Part shown: one piece after another, positions 18,525 through 27,388 of the stretch | Position numbering within the stretch: position 1 is the stretch's first letter | Layout of the letters: every line of letters starts with the position of its first letter | Assembly: GCA_021832345.1 (NCBI GenBank) | Contig: JAKBKY010000008.1 | Location: 40,886-104,885 of the forward strand | Source: a bacterium | GTDB lineage: Bacteria; Vulcanimicrobiota; Vulcanimicrobiia; Vulcanimicrobiales; Vulcanimicrobiaceae | DNA length: 64,000 nucleotides | Direction: 5' to 3' | Notes under the pieces: model-generated | Told to the model about the DNA's origin: nothing | The model's input: the letters and a program-made list of their open reading frames with translations, nothing else | Database searches by the model: none | Translations under genes and position numbers: made by a program

Positions 18525-20063
18525 TTGGCGCTCAAAGCCGAATCGATTGCTCCCGGATGGGAGCTCAGCCAACTCCTCGACATCTTCCCCCTCCCGATCC
18601 GCCAGTCGCTTGTACGTTTGCCCAACTTCGATGCGGTTATCGAGGTCGTCCTTGATTTAGGGCGCCCCCCTGAGGCGCGCTTCGAACAAGATGTCGTCTA
18701 TCTGAGCGAGACGCCGGTGAGTACGGAAGATATTCAGCATACATGCTCGCGTATCTCCGGGTTCGGATCCGACAATCGAGCCGGCATCGAAAAGACGCTG
18801 CATCGGATTAGTGCGATTCGCAATCGTACCGGGAAGATCGTCGGCTTGACGTGTCGGGTCGGTCGCGCGGTCTACGGAACGATCGACATTCTCCTCGATG
18901 TGTTGCGCAGCGGGCAGTCGATCTGTCTGCTGGGCAGGCCCGGAGTCGGCAAGACGACGATGTTGCGTGAGTGTGCTCGCGTACTCTCGCAAGAGCGGCA
19001 GCGCGTGGTCATCGTCGATACCTCCAACGAAATCGCGGGTGACGGGGACGTGCCGCATCCGGGAATCGGCATGGCTCGACGCATGCAGGTAGCGGATGCC
19101 GCCCTGCAGCACGCGGTGATGATTGAAGCGGTGGAGAACCACATGCCGCAGGTCATCGTCATCGACGAGATCGGGACGGAGGCCGAGGCGGCCGCGGCGC
19201 GGACGATCGCCGAGCGTGGCGTGACGCTCATCGGGACTGCTCACGGGCAGACGCTCGAAAACCTCTTGATGAACCCGACGCTCTCGGATCTGATGGGTGG
19301 AATCAGCGCAGTGACCCTTTCGGATGAAGAGGCACGACGGCGCGGTACGCGCAAGACGGTGCTCGAACGCAAAGCTCCTCCGACATTTGATGTCGTCGTG
19401 GAGATTCACGATCGCGATCGTTTAGCTATTCACAAGAACGTTGCCGATGTCGTGGACGCCCTGCTGCGGGGGTACCAACCGCAGCCGGAGATACGGCAAC
19501 GCCAACCTAGCGGCGCGGTGACCGTCATTCAAGAAGCTGACACGGAATCGATGCCGGTGTTGGCTGAAGCGTACGCGCACGACCCACACGATGCCGACGA
19601 ACGCGAGAAACCCTTACTCATCTTCCCGTACGGCATCTCGCGCAATAAGATCGAACGCGCGATTCATAACTTGCGTGTGACGGCTGCGATGGCACGGACC
19701 TGGGATGAAGCCGACGTCGTGCTCACGCTCAAGTCTCTCGAACGCAAACAGCAGCCGAAGCTCAAAGCGATCGCGGCAGAGAACGTCCCGGTCTACTCGA
19801 TCAAGACCAATACCACGACGCAGATCCAAGGTGCGCTACGCGACGTCTTCGGCTTGGGCTCCATCGATCACGAAGAGATCGCTCTGCGAGAGGCAGAAGA
19901 GGCCGTCTATCAGGTGTTGCTGACCAGTCAGTCGGCCGAACTCTCTCCCCAAACGTCGTACGTTCGTAGGATGCAGCACCAGCTTGCTGAAAAGTACCGC
20001 CTGGATTCGCGGAGTACCGGCCTCGAGCCCAACCGGCGCGTTCGTATCTTCAAATCCACATAA
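18525..20063 (+). CDS. AAA ATPase with R3H domain, SpoIIIAA/Ycf45-like
   Basis: 512 residues; TTG start with GAGGA eight bases ahead. Walker A GRPGVGKTT (137-145), Walker B VIVIDEIGTEAEA (210-222), and conserved TAHGQTLENL. The N-terminal GFGSDNRAGIE and LTCRVGRAVYGT match the SpoIIIAA-like group found in cyanobacteria, plastids and Firmicutes. The C-terminus ends in an R3H single-strand nucleic acid binding domain (YVRRMQHQLAEKYRL, with SRSTGLEPNRRVRIF). The role is not established; no sporulation genes are nearby. The stop codon lies at the left end of a dispersed repeat. Confidence 0.87.
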   Translation: MALKAESIAPGWELSQLLDIFPLPIRQSLVRLPNFDAVIEVVLDLGRPPEARFEQDVVYLSETPVSTEDIQHTCSRISGFGSDNRAGIEKTLHRISAIRNRTGKIVGLTCRVGRAVYGTIDILLDVLRSGQSICLLGRPGVGKTTMLRECARVLSQERQRVVIVDTSNEIAGDGDVPHPGIGMARRMQVADAALQHAVMIEAVENHMPQVIVIDEIGTEAEAAAARTIAERGVTLIGTAHGQTLENLLMNPTLSDLMGGISAVTLSDEEARRRGTRKTVLERKAPPTFDVVVEIHDRDRLAIHKNVADVVDALLRGYQPQPEIRQRQPSGAVTVIQEADTESMPVLAEAYAHDPHDADEREKPLLIFPYGISRNKIERAIHNLRVTAAMARTWDEADVVLTLKSLERKQQPKLKAIAAENVPVYSIKTNTTTQIQGALRDVFGLGSIDHEEIALREAEEAVYQVLLTSQSAELSPQTSYVRRMQHQLAEKYRLDSRSTGLEPNRRVRIFKST

Positions 20064-20184
20064 GGGCACCCGATACATCCGGACACTCGTCTTTGATCCT
20101 CGGGAAACGCATCTGCTTCGTCGAGTGCTCAGTCACAGATCACGCTGTAGATGCTCCCTCGCACCTGGATGTAGCGGGTATCCG
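20061..20184. repeat. Dispersed TA-bounded palindromic element, shorter copy (type GGGCACC)
   Basis: About 124 bp between convergent genes. Left arm TAAGGGCACCCGATACATCC; right arm around CCTGGATGTAGCGGGTAT is its imperfect reverse complement. The interior matches the element at 43572 over about 80 bp (CAGTCACAGATCACGCTGTA is shared) but lacks about 40 bp near the right arm. Read on the minus strand it contains GAGGGAGCA, GTGACTGA and CGACGAAG, the core shared with the other elements. Its left TA is in the ATPase stop codon. The right end is uncertain by several bases. Confidence 0.7.
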
Positions 20185-20208
20185 GAACATCGCGCCGGCG
20201 GACGGCGC

Positions 20209-20904
20209 CTATTGGAGTCGGACGTCGCCCGCTTCGGTAATCAAGAAGCGCGTATCGTAAGCAACCGACTCGCCGTCGGCCTCGGTGCGCCGGCTGTGCA
20301 CGTTGAAACGGTGTGCCGCCGGCTCCCCGGGGTGCTTGATGAGGCCGCCGTAGAAGAGTTTGAGCGTCGGCGATGCCCCGCCCCGCGGCAGCTCGAGGCG
20401 ACCCTTCTCCACAAGCGCAGCGACGATCTGTGCTTGAATGTTTGGAGGGAGCATGCGATAGGCGTCGTCGACGTACTCCGACATCGTCTGGTTTTGCATC
20501 TTGCGCCGATTTGCGACCTCCGGCTGTTCGGCGACAAATGCCACGATCGCGTCCCAATCCTCGGCGCAGATCGCTTGAATCTCGACCATATAACGCTGCC
20601 ACGTCTCGTGGTGGTCGCTTATCGTGTCGGCGCGCACCTTGTGGACCTTGGCGCATACCTCTCGTGTACCGAGTTGGAAGGTGAGGGTGAACTCGGGATC
20701 GGGGATGTGCTCTTGGAGCTCGAAGACCAGACCGGTTGGAGATATCTGTAGGCCGGTGCCCGCATGGTCGCGGGTAGGCGCGGCCGGGTTGGGTTGCCAC
20801 CAGATGGGAAACGTTGCCGGGCGTCGCTGATAGGAACGCCGGTCTCCCGCTCGCGTGAGAAACCAGTCGATGACATCGGTGAGTGGCGATGGCTTGAAAG
20901 TCAT
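20209..20904 (-). CDS. PilZ-domain protein (probable c-di-GMP receptor)
   Basis: 231 residues, no signal peptide. The segment DRRSYQRRPATFPIWW supplies the R-x3-R switch, and GTGLQISPTGLVFE the [D/N]-x-S-x2-G-like second half of a PilZ c-di-GMP site, with Gln at the first position. The C-terminal half is helical and carries no known domain. The start ATG lies only 29 bases from the tmk start on the opposite strand. Function is probably a c-di-GMP-responsive regulator; partner unknown. Confidence 0.65.
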   Translation of the reverse strand: MTFKPSPLTDVIDWFLTRAGDRRSYQRRPATFPIWWQPNPAAPTRDHAGTGLQISPTGLVFELQEHIPDPEFTLTFQLGTREVCAKVHKVRADTISDHHETWQRYMVEIQAICAEDWDAIVAFVAEQPEVANRRKMQNQTMSEYVDDAYRMLPPNIQAQIVAALVEKGRLELPRGGASPTLKLFYGGLIKHPGEPAAHRFNVHSRRTEADGESVAYDTRFLITEAGDVRLQ

Positions 20905-20933
20905 GGGTGTCGTCTCCGTCGAAGCTTGGACTC

Positions 20934-21545
20934 GTGTTTATTGTCGTCGAGGGCATCGAAGGGAGCGGCAAGAGTACGCTTGCCGCGGGTCTGGCCGACC
21001 GACTGCGCGGTGCGGGGCGCGATGTCCTGGTAGCGCGCGAGCCCGGCGGTACCGAGGCCGGGGATGCGATTCGACGCATCTTGCTGCAACCCGGTCGCGA
21101 CCTGGTGCCCGCGACCGAGGCCTTCCTGGTGAATGCATCGCGCGCACAGCTCGTCGAGGAGGTGATTCGACCGGCGCTCTCGGCCGGGCGCATCGTTATC
21201 TGCGACCGGTACGTCGATTCGACGCTGGCCTACCAGGGGTATGGGCGCGGGATCCCACTGGAGATCCTCTCCGGCCTCTGTACGTTGGCGACCGGTGGGC
21301 TCACGGCCGACCTGACGATCCTCCTCGATCTTTCGCTTGAGGTGTCGCGCGAACGGTTGCAGAGCAGGGGAGAGGCACGGGATCGCATGGAGAGCGCCGA
21401 CGCTGCCTTTCACGAGCGGGTGCGGGCCGGCTTTCTGGAGCTTGCGGCCAACCGGCCGTCGGTCTATCTGCTCGATGCCGCAGTAGGCGCGCAGCGGTTA
21501 CTCGATCGAGCCTGGGCGCTGCTCACCACGGCGGGTGCGCGGTGA
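20934..21545 (+). CDS. tmk: Thymidylate kinase
   Basis: 203 residues from GTG 20934 (FIVVEGIEGSGKST directly after the start, as usual for Tmk). Phosphorylates dTMP to dTDP. P-loop EGIEGSGKST, REPGGTEAGDAIR, and DRYVDSTLAYQG with the DR of the family. A GTG at 20907 is in frame and would add nine residues but would leave two bases to the divergent PilZ start. It overlaps holB by 4 bases, a common tmk-holB pairing in replication. Confidence 0.94.
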   Translation: MFIVVEGIEGSGKSTLAAGLADRLRGAGRDVLVAREPGGTEAGDAIRRILLQPGRDLVPATEAFLVNASRAQLVEEVIRPALSAGRIVICDRYVDSTLAYQGYGRGIPLEILSGLCTLATGGLTADLTILLDLSLEVSRERLQSRGEARDRMESADAAFHERVRAGFLELAANRPSVYLLDAAVGAQRLLDRAWALLTTAGAR

Positions 21546-22555
21546 GCGCGGCGCCGCTGGTCTTTGATGTCGTCGGTGCTGCCGGGCCGACGCAGTTCTT
21601 CTCACGCCTGCCCCTCGACCAACTCGCTCATGCGTATCTCTTCAGCGGGCCGGCCGGCGTCGGGAAGAAGACGTTTGCGCGGCGTTTGGCGCAGTCGCTT
21701 CTCTGTCACGCTCCGAAGCCCGGCATCCTCGGCTACGATGAGAGCTGCGTCTCTTGCCGGCTCTTTACGGCTGCCGAGGATACGCGCCATCCCGACTTTC
21801 TCGAACATGTGGGGAGCCTGAAGATCGGCGACGCAGATGCTCCGATGGGCTTCTACGAGAGTGCGGAGCTCTCGTCACGCGATCTTGTCCGGCTGCTCTC
21901 GATGCGTTCCTATAGCGGGGGCCGCCGTATCCTGTTGCTGGGCGACCTTGAGTTTGCGACCCACCATGCGGCAAACGCCCTGCTCAAGTTTTTCGAGGAG
22001 CCGCCGAGCGGGGTGCTGCTGGTGGTGACCACTGCGGCGCCTGGGCGATTGCCGGGCACGATACGTTCGCGCTTGGTTGAGGTGCGCTTTGGGTTGCTCT
22101 CGCGCCACGAGGTGCGCGAGGTGTTGCTTCGAGGTGGATGTGATCCCGATTCGGCGCAGCGCGCCTGCGCACTTGCGCAGGGAAGCGTGACCCAAGGGCT
22201 GGCAGCGCTCGCGGGGCAAGAGGAGTCGTTGCGCGCGGCCGTCGCCGCATGGTTCTTCGATGTCGTGCGGGGGCGTACGCCGCAGAGCACCTGGGCGACC
22301 CGCGAGACGCTCAATGAGGGGTTGGCTATGCTCAAGACGCTCGTGCGCGATTGGTCCGCTCTTGGACTGAGCGAACCGGTGCCGCTCTTGGCTGCCGACT
22401 ACGCCCAGGAGTTACGTTGCTTGGAGCCGCCCTCGCGTACCGAGTTGCTCGCCTGGTTTGCTCGAATCGACGATGCTGCGCACTTGGCGCGCACGAATGT
22501 GTCGCCCGCGATGGTCTGCGAAGCGGTGCGTATGAGCCTTACGAGAGCCGGCTGA
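21542..22555 (+). CDS. holB: DNA polymerase III delta' subunit
   Basis: 337 residues. Clamp-loader AAA+ subunit. N-terminal AHAYLFSGPAGVGKKTFARR is the delta' P-loop; CVSC is left of the usual zinc module; NALLKFFEEPPSGVLLVV is the family sensor segment and RLPGTIRSRLVEVRF the arginine-finger region. GTGA overlap with tmk. The last 17 bases overlap the end of the convergent membrane protein gene. Confidence 0.88.
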   Translation: MSAAPLVFDVVGAAGPTQFFSRLPLDQLAHAYLFSGPAGVGKKTFARRLAQSLLCHAPKPGILGYDESCVSCRLFTAAEDTRHPDFLEHVGSLKIGDADAPMGFYESAELSSRDLVRLLSMRSYSGGRRILLLGDLEFATHHAANALLKFFEEPPSGVLLVVTTAAPGRLPGTIRSRLVEVRFGLLSRHEVREVLLRGGCDPDSAQRACALAQGSVTQGLAALAGQEESLRAAVAAWFFDVVRGRTPQSTWATRETLNEGLAMLKTLVRDWSALGLSEPVPLLAADYAQELRCLEPPSRTELLAWFARIDDAAHLARTNVSPAMVCEAVRMSLTRAG

Positions 22556-23243
22556 GCGAGACTTCATCGTAGCCTTTCGCCAGCGGAAAGGCGAGGTAGC
22601 CCAGGGTGACCGCTTGGAGCACGGCGGCCGCAAGTTGTGCGGTCGTCGGGTTCGTGTAGGGCCAGATCAGCGGCAGCACGAGAGACGGTAGGTAGAACCA
22701 GAGCAGGATGAAGACGATTGCCAGCAATGCGGTCGGCAGCGGGTGGTTGCGCACCGCGCGGATCGAGGCTGAGAGCGCCACCGAACCCGGAAACCCGCCG
22801 ATGGCGGCGGCCGGGATCGCATAGATCAGAAAGAACGTCGCCACGAGTTCCCCCCCGATGCCTCCCCAGACTCCAAAGAGGCCGCCGACGAGCGCCGCTA
22901 CGTAGACGATGAACCAGAAGCCGATCGTCGCGAGAACGATCGAACCGGCCTTGCCGCGCGCCTCTTCCCACGCGCTGTCAAAGCCGGCTCTGCGGCCGCG
23001 CCAGCAGTCGCGCGCGAAGATCACCGCGACGCCGAGCGCGAAGCCGTATGCAATCTCGATGACGATCTGAAAGATGCCTGCGCCAAAGCCTCCGAGCGGA
23101 TCGGTCATGTACCCTGAGAAGCTTCCCAGCAGCAATGCGACGACCGCAGCCAGCAACGGTGCGGCGAAGACCGCAGGCCGGCGCACGATCCAGATGAAGG
23201 AGATGAGATACATCCAGAGATCGATCCGCGGCCGGCTGCGCAC
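22539..23243 (-). CDS. Multi-pass membrane protein of unknown function
   Basis: 234 residues from GTG 23243; the start overlaps the mtnP stop (TAGTG), with GCGAGG just upstream. About five or six hydrophobic helices: FAAPLLAAVVALLLGSF, a Gly-rich helix through GFALGVAVIF, GFWFIVYVAALVGGLFG, FFLIYAIPAAAIG, ALLAIVFILLWFYL and a last helix before the charged tail. No domain recognised with confidence; it resembles DUF-type integral membrane proteins with an internal six-helix layout. The frame extends upstream to 23519, but that part lies in mtnP and has no membrane character. Confidence 0.7.
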   Translation of the reverse strand: MRSRPRIDLWMYLISFIWIVRRPAVFAAPLLAAVVALLLGSFSGYMTDPLGGFGAGIFQIVIEIAYGFALGVAVIFARDCWRGRRAGFDSAWEEARGKAGSIVLATIGFWFIVYVAALVGGLFGVWGGIGGELVATFFLIYAIPAAAIGGFPGSVALSASIRAVRNHPLPTALLAIVFILLWFYLPSLVLPLIWPYTNPTTAQLAAAVLQAVTLGYLAFPLAKGYDEVSLSRLS

Positions 23244-24040
23244 TAGCCTCGCGCCCCGTCCAACGCATGCCGGCAACTGCAATCGGCGTTGGGATCGATC
23301 TTCTCGACGATCTTGGCTATGGCGCCCTTCACGCGATCGTTGTTTCTTTGGAAGACTTCCATGACTTCGTGGTGCGAGACCGGCGCCATGCCTTCTAGGC
23401 CGACATCGTAGTCGGTGATGAGCGAGATATTGACGTAGCAGATCTCCAGCTCTCGAGCGAGGTAGGACTCGGGATACTGTGTCATGTTGATGACCTCCCA
23501 GCCTTGGCTTTGGAACCACTGCGATTCGGCGCGGGTCGAGAAGCGCGGCCCCTGGATGACGACGACCGTTCCACGCGGATGTGTTTCGATGCCCAGTCCC
23601 GTTAGGCTGTCGATGGCGATGGGGCGCAGTGTCGGGCAGTATGGATCGGCGAAGCTCACGTGCGTGGTGACCGGACCGTCGTAGAACGTATCGCGCCGGC
23701 CGCTCGTGCGGTCGATCACCTGGTCGGCTACCACCATCGAGCCCGGACGAACCTCGGTCTTGAGCGAGCCGCAGGCGGTCGGTGCGATGATGCGACTGAC
23801 GCCCAGCATCTTCATCGCGTAGAGATTGGCGCGATAGTTGATGGTGTGCGGCGGGTAGCGATGGTCCTTGCCGTGACGCGGCAAGAAGGCCACGCGTTTG
23901 CCGGCGATCTCGCCCAGCGCCACTCGGTCGGTTGGAGCGCCATAGGGCGTGTCCATTGCGACTTCACGCGCGTTTTCAATCAGCGAGTAAAAACCGGATC
24001 CTCCAAAGACGCCGATGTCGGCGCGTTCCGTCGTGTGCAT
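23243..24040 (-). CDS. mtnP: S-methyl-5'-thioadenosine phosphorylase
   Basis: 265 residues. It cleaves methylthioadenosine with phosphate to adenine and methylthioribose 1-phosphate. GVFGGSGFYS (10-19) holds the phosphate loop, FLPRHGKDHRYPPH the substrate channel, and INMTQYPES the NMT motif that separates MTA phosphorylases from purine nucleoside phosphorylases. LITDYDVGLEG carries the base-binding Asp. It fits polyamine/methionine salvage; translationally coupled to the following membrane protein gene. Confidence 0.93.
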   Translation of the reverse strand: MHTTERADIGVFGGSGFYSLIENAREVAMDTPYGAPTDRVALGEIAGKRVAFLPRHGKDHRYPPHTINYRANLYAMKMLGVSRIIAPTACGSLKTEVRPGSMVVADQVIDRTSGRRDTFYDGPVTTHVSFADPYCPTLRPIAIDSLTGLGIETHPRGTVVVIQGPRFSTRAESQWFQSQGWEVINMTQYPESYLARELEICYVNISLITDYDVGLEGMAPVSHHEVMEVFQRNNDRVKGAIAKIVEKIDPNADCSCRHALDGARG

Positions 24041-24115
24041 GTGCTCCCATTCATTAGCGGTGTTGCAGCGGTGGGGTGCTTCGAGCCGCGTACGGCGACC
24101 CCTCGAAACGAGTGT

Positions 24116-24592
24116 CTAGCGGTTGAAGTCCGAGGGCTTGAGATCGTCGAGGAACTTCTTAAAGCGTGAGACTTCGGCATCATCAACTGGGCTCTGCTCT
24201 TGCGAGGCCTCTTCCAGGACGATCTTGTCGCTCACATAGATCGGCGCTTGCATTCGCAGCGCAAGGGCGATGCCGTCGCTTGGCCGAGCATCGATCTCCT
24301 GCACGTGCCCGTCGGTGCGAACCACAAGCTTCGCAAAGAACGTCGACTCGTGGATGTCGTGGATCACGACCTGCTCCAGCGTTCCAGCCAGCGTCTCGAT
24401 GATGCTGCGCATCAGATCGTGTGAGAGTGGACGCGGCACCGGCGAGCCTTCGATGGCCAGCGCAATGGCGGTCGCTTCGAACGGACCGATGAGAATCGGA
24501 AGGTAGTGGGAGCCGTCGACGTCCTTGAGGATCACCACGGGATCGTGCGTGAGGAGGTCGATCCCGAGCTTGTCGACCTTCATCTGTCGCAT
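24116..24592 (-). CDS. Bifunctional nuclease family protein (DUF151)
   Basis: 158 residues. The domain spans nearly the whole protein: LPILIGPFEATAIALAIEG, RPLSHDLMRSIIETL and EIDARPSDGIALALRM are the DUF151 signatures. Family members show DNase/RNase activity in plants and are widespread in bacteria with an unclear role. 93 bases separate it from the divergent ychF gene; 75 bases of plain intergenic DNA lie between it and mtnP. Confidence 0.88.
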   Translation of the reverse strand: MRQMKVDKLGIDLLTHDPVVILKDVDGSHYLPILIGPFEATAIALAIEGSPVPRPLSHDLMRSIIETLAGTLEQVVIHDIHESTFFAKLVVRTDGHVQEIDARPSDGIALALRMQAPIYVSDKIVLEEASQEQSPVDDAEVSRFKKFLDDLKPSDFNR

Positions 24593-24685
24593 GGATGGGT
24601 AATCCTACGCGACGAGCCGATTCTCTTGCCGGAGGAAGCGGGCACAGGGCCGTTGCGCTGGCCGGCCGAAGGCAGGCTGCTCTTT

Positions 24686-25780
24686 ATGGCTCTCTCGTGT
24701 GGAATCGTCGGCTTGCCCAACGTTGGCAAGTCCACCATCTTCAATGCGCTTACTCGCTCCTCCCAAGCGCTGGCGGCGAACTATCCGTTCGCGACCATCG
24801 AGCCCAACGTAGGCGAAGTGGCCGTTCCCGACCCGCGCCTGCCGGTGCTGGCGCAACTCGTGCACACCCAGCGCATCGTGCCGGCCACCGTCCGCTTCGT
24901 CGATATCGCCGGGCTGGTGCGTGGCGCAAGCTCCGGGCAAGGTTTGGGGAACGCCTTTCTCAGCCACATCCGGGAGACCGACGCCGTCGCGATGATCGTG
25001 CGCTGCTTCGAGGACGAGAACGTCACCCACGTTGAGGGAAGCCCCGACCCGGAGCGCGACATCGAGATCGTGGGCATCGAACTGGCGCTGGCCGACCTTG
25101 CCTCGATGCGCAAGCGGCTCGACAAGCTCGAACGTGAGGCTCGCTCCGACCCGAAGCTGCGGCCGCGCCTGGAGGCCGCCGGGCGGCTGACGAAGGCGCT
25201 TGAGGCCGGCCGGCCCGCGCGCCTCTTCGCACCGGAGTCGCTGGAGGCGGAGGTCGCGCGCGAAGCCTTTCTGCTGACCGCCAAACCCGTGCTCTACGTG
25301 GCTAACGTGGACGAGGCGCAGATCGCTGTGCCCGGTCCCCTGGCCGAGCGAGTCCAGGCTCGTGCTGCTGCCGAGGGAACGCAGGCCGTCGTGCTCTGCG
25401 GGCAGATCGAGTCCGAGCTTGCGGGCCTCTCGGATGCGGAGGCTGCCGACTTTTGTCGTGAACTTGGAATCGGCCGCAGCGGGTTGGACGCGCTCGCGCT
25501 GCGCGCCTACGATCTGCTCGGGTTGATGACCTTCCTAACGGCGGGCGAACAAGAGGTGCGCGCTTGGCCGATTGCCAAGGGGACGCGCGCGCCGCAGGCT
25601 GCCGGCAAGATCCACAGTGACATCGAACGCGGCTTCATACGGGCGGAGGTCGTCTCCTATGAGGACTACGTTGCCTACCGCACGATGGAGGCCTTGCGGG
25701 CCGTCGGCCGGCTTCGTAGCGAGGGCAAAGAGTACGTGATGCGCGAGGGCGACGTCGTAAACTTTCGCTTCAACGTCTAG
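24686..25780 (+). CDS. ychF: Ribosome-associated GTPase/ATPase YchF
   Basis: 364 residues from ATG 24686, the standard YchF/OLA1 length. G1 GLPNVGKST (8-16), G3 DIAGLVRGAS, and the altered G4 (NVDE) that gives the family its ATP preference. The C-terminal TGS domain is present (LLGLMTFLTAGEQEVRAW, ending in REGDVVNFRFNV). The open frame continues upstream to 24506 without family similarity. Its TAG stop is the left TA of a 164 bp element. Confidence 0.96.
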   Translation: MALSCGIVGLPNVGKSTIFNALTRSSQALAANYPFATIEPNVGEVAVPDPRLPVLAQLVHTQRIVPATVRFVDIAGLVRGASSGQGLGNAFLSHIRETDAVAMIVRCFEDENVTHVEGSPDPERDIEIVGIELALADLASMRKRLDKLEREARSDPKLRPRLEAAGRLTKALEAGRPARLFAPESLEAEVAREAFLLTAKPVLYVANVDEAQIAVPGPLAERVQARAAAEGTQAVVLCGQIESELAGLSDAEAADFCRELGIGRSGLDALALRAYDLLGLMTFLTAGEQEVRAWPIAKGTRAPQAAGKIHSDIERGFIRAEVVSYEDYVAYRTMEALRAVGRLRSEGKEYVMREGDVVNFRFNV

Positions 25781-25941
25781 GGGGCTGTCGGAGTTGAGCC
25801 GTTTTCGGATGTGGCGCCGAATTTTGTTCGGAGACGAGGCGCGAAGAAGGAGCGAAGCCGTAGCTTCGTGACCGAGCAACGAAGTATTCGGGCAAAAGGC
25901 GGCCGAAAGACGGACACGTGCTTAACTCCGACAGCCCCCTA
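25778..25941. repeat. TA-bounded palindromic element, type GGGGGCTGTCGG
   Basis: 164 bp. Perfect ends TAGGGGGCTGTCGGAGTT and AACTCCGACAGCCCCCTA, with one further mismatch inside. The interior carries AAGGAGCGAAGCCGTAGCTT, a GAAGC/GCTTC hairpin, then GTGACCGAG and CAACGAAGTATTCGG. That interior is clearly related to the element at 59736, although the terminal repeats differ. No open frame of note. It occupies the gap between ychF and gdhA and uses the ychF stop codon as its left TA. Confidence 0.85.
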
Positions 25942-25973
25942 GGGAGCAAATAGGGAGCAAATAGGGAGCAAAT
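25941..25973. repeat. Three tandem 11-bp repeats (AGGGAGCAAAT) ahead of gdhA
   Basis: AGGGAGCAAAT occurs three times in a row with no mismatch, directly after the palindromic element. The third unit is followed by TTGCCCT, which makes a near-palindrome with it. An 11-bp spacing is close to one helical turn, so the copies face the same side of DNA, as expected for an operator array. It lies about 90 bp upstream of the gdhA start. Regulatory function is inferred only. Confidence 0.6.
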
Positions 25974-26060
25974 TTGCCCTGAGAGGTGAGGGAGCCGGCC
26001 ACCCGGCTAGCTAACCGTTCCCTGTTTGGATTCTTTTTTTTTGGAGGCGGTCATAAACCA

Positions 26061-27314
26061 ATGAGTACCCGCGATGTCTCGGTGTTCGGCGATGCTATTA
26101 CGTATTTTAACGAGGCAGCCGATCAGCTTGAACTCGACGCCGGAATGCGCCAGATTCTTACCCACCCTTCGCGTCAGATCATCTTCTCGATTCCCTTTCA
26201 GCGCGACACCGGCGAGTTCGAGGTCTATACCGGCTATCGCGTACAGCATAGCTTTGCGCGCGGTCCGGCGAAAGGCGGCATTCGCTACCACCCCGGGGTG
26301 ACGCTGGACGAGGTCACGGCGCTGGCCTTCTGGATGACGTGGAAGTGCGCGGTCGCCGATCTGCCCTTCGGCGGCTCCAAAGGCGGGGTGACCTGCGATC
26401 CGGCGACACTTTCGATGAACGAACTCGAGCGCATCACGCGCCGCTATGCGGCGGAGTTGGTCGAAGTTGTCGGGCCGGATAAGGACGTTCCCGCTCCCGA
26501 TGTCAACACGACGCCGCAGATCATGGCCTGGTTCATGGATACCTACTCGATGCACGTGCGCCAAAACGTTCCTGGCGTCGTTACGGGCAAGCCGCTTGAG
26601 ATCGGCGGCAGTCGCGGGCGCGTCGAAGCGACCGGTCGTGGCGTGACGATCTGTGCCCTCGATCAGATGAAGCGCATGGGGATGACGCCGGAGAAGGCCA
26701 GCGTCGCCATCCAAGGCTTTGGCAATGTCGGAACCTATGCCGCGAAACTCTTCACCGAACGCGGATGCAAAGTGGTCGGGATATCGGATATCACCGGCGC
26801 CTACTACAATGCCAAGGGGATCGACGTTGAGGCTGCAATCAAGCATGCGGCGCACCATCGCAGCCTGGAAGGCTTTGCCGGCGGAGACCACATCAGTAAC
26901 GGCGATCTGTTGGTCGCGGCCTGCGACGTGCTCGTCCCAGCGGCACTCGAGAAGGTCCTGACGAGTGAAAACGCCTCGAAGGTTCAGGCCAAGCTCATCG
27001 TCGAGGGGGCCAACGGCCCGACGACGCCCGATGCCGCGCGTATCTTCAAAGAGCGCGATATCAAAGTCATCCCCGACATCATGGGCAACGCAGGCGGTGT
27101 GACGGTCTCCTACTTCGAGTGGGCCCAAGATCGCATGGGCTACTTCTGGAAGGAGTCTGAGGTGAACGAGCGCCTCGAAGAGAGGCTGTTGGACAACCTC
27201 CACGAGATTCAAGCGATCGCTGAGTCGCGCAAGATCACCATTCGTGTGGCGACCTACATGCTGGGCATCGATCGCGTCGTGAAGGCGCTACGGACGCGCG
27301 GCATCTACGCATAG
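26061..27314 (+). CDS. gdhA: Glutamate dehydrogenase, Glu/Leu/Phe/Val family
   Basis: 417 residues from ATG 26061 (GGAGG 13 bases before). Reversible oxidative deamination of glutamate to 2-oxoglutarate. GPAKGGIRYHP holds the substrate Lys (K71), and DLPFGGSKGGV the catalytic Lys (K107). The NAD(P)-binding GFGNVGTYAAKLF and EGANGPTTPDA are intact. The frame is open to 25986, but the added residues include an FFFFGGG run encoded by the leader T-tract. Preceded by the 11-bp repeats, followed by a hairpin terminator. Confidence 0.95.
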   Translation: MSTRDVSVFGDAITYFNEAADQLELDAGMRQILTHPSRQIIFSIPFQRDTGEFEVYTGYRVQHSFARGPAKGGIRYHPGVTLDEVTALAFWMTWKCAVADLPFGGSKGGVTCDPATLSMNELERITRRYAAELVEVVGPDKDVPAPDVNTTPQIMAWFMDTYSMHVRQNVPGVVTGKPLEIGGSRGRVEATGRGVTICALDQMKRMGMTPEKASVAIQGFGNVGTYAAKLFTERGCKVVGISDITGAYYNAKGIDVEAAIKHAAHHRSLEGFAGGDHISNGDLLVAACDVLVPAALEKVLTSENASKVQAKLIVEGANGPTTPDAARIFKERDIKVIPDIMGNAGGVTVSYFEWAQDRMGYFWKESEVNERLEERLLDNLHEIQAIAESRKITIRVATYMLGIDRVVKALRTRGIYA

Positions 27315-27334
27315 CATCGGTTCTGGTGACGCAA

Positions 27335-27364
27335 CGAGGGAGTGCCGATCTCGGCACTCCCTCG
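27335..27364. terminator. Hairpin terminator between gdhA and the SGNH gene
   Basis: Perfect 14-bp stem (CGAGGGAGTGCCGA / TCGGCACTCCCTCG) with a two-base loop, then TCTTTCCC on the plus strand, 20 bases after the gdhA stop. The genes converge, so it may also stop the minus-strand transcript ending at 27389. Confidence 0.8.
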
Positions 27365-27388
27365 TCTTTCCCTAGAGTTCGCGCAGCG

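Noticed and set aside
26007..27212. 401-residue minus-strand open frame opposite gdhA
   Set aside because: Antisense shadow of glutamate dehydrogenase caused by high GC; no domain.
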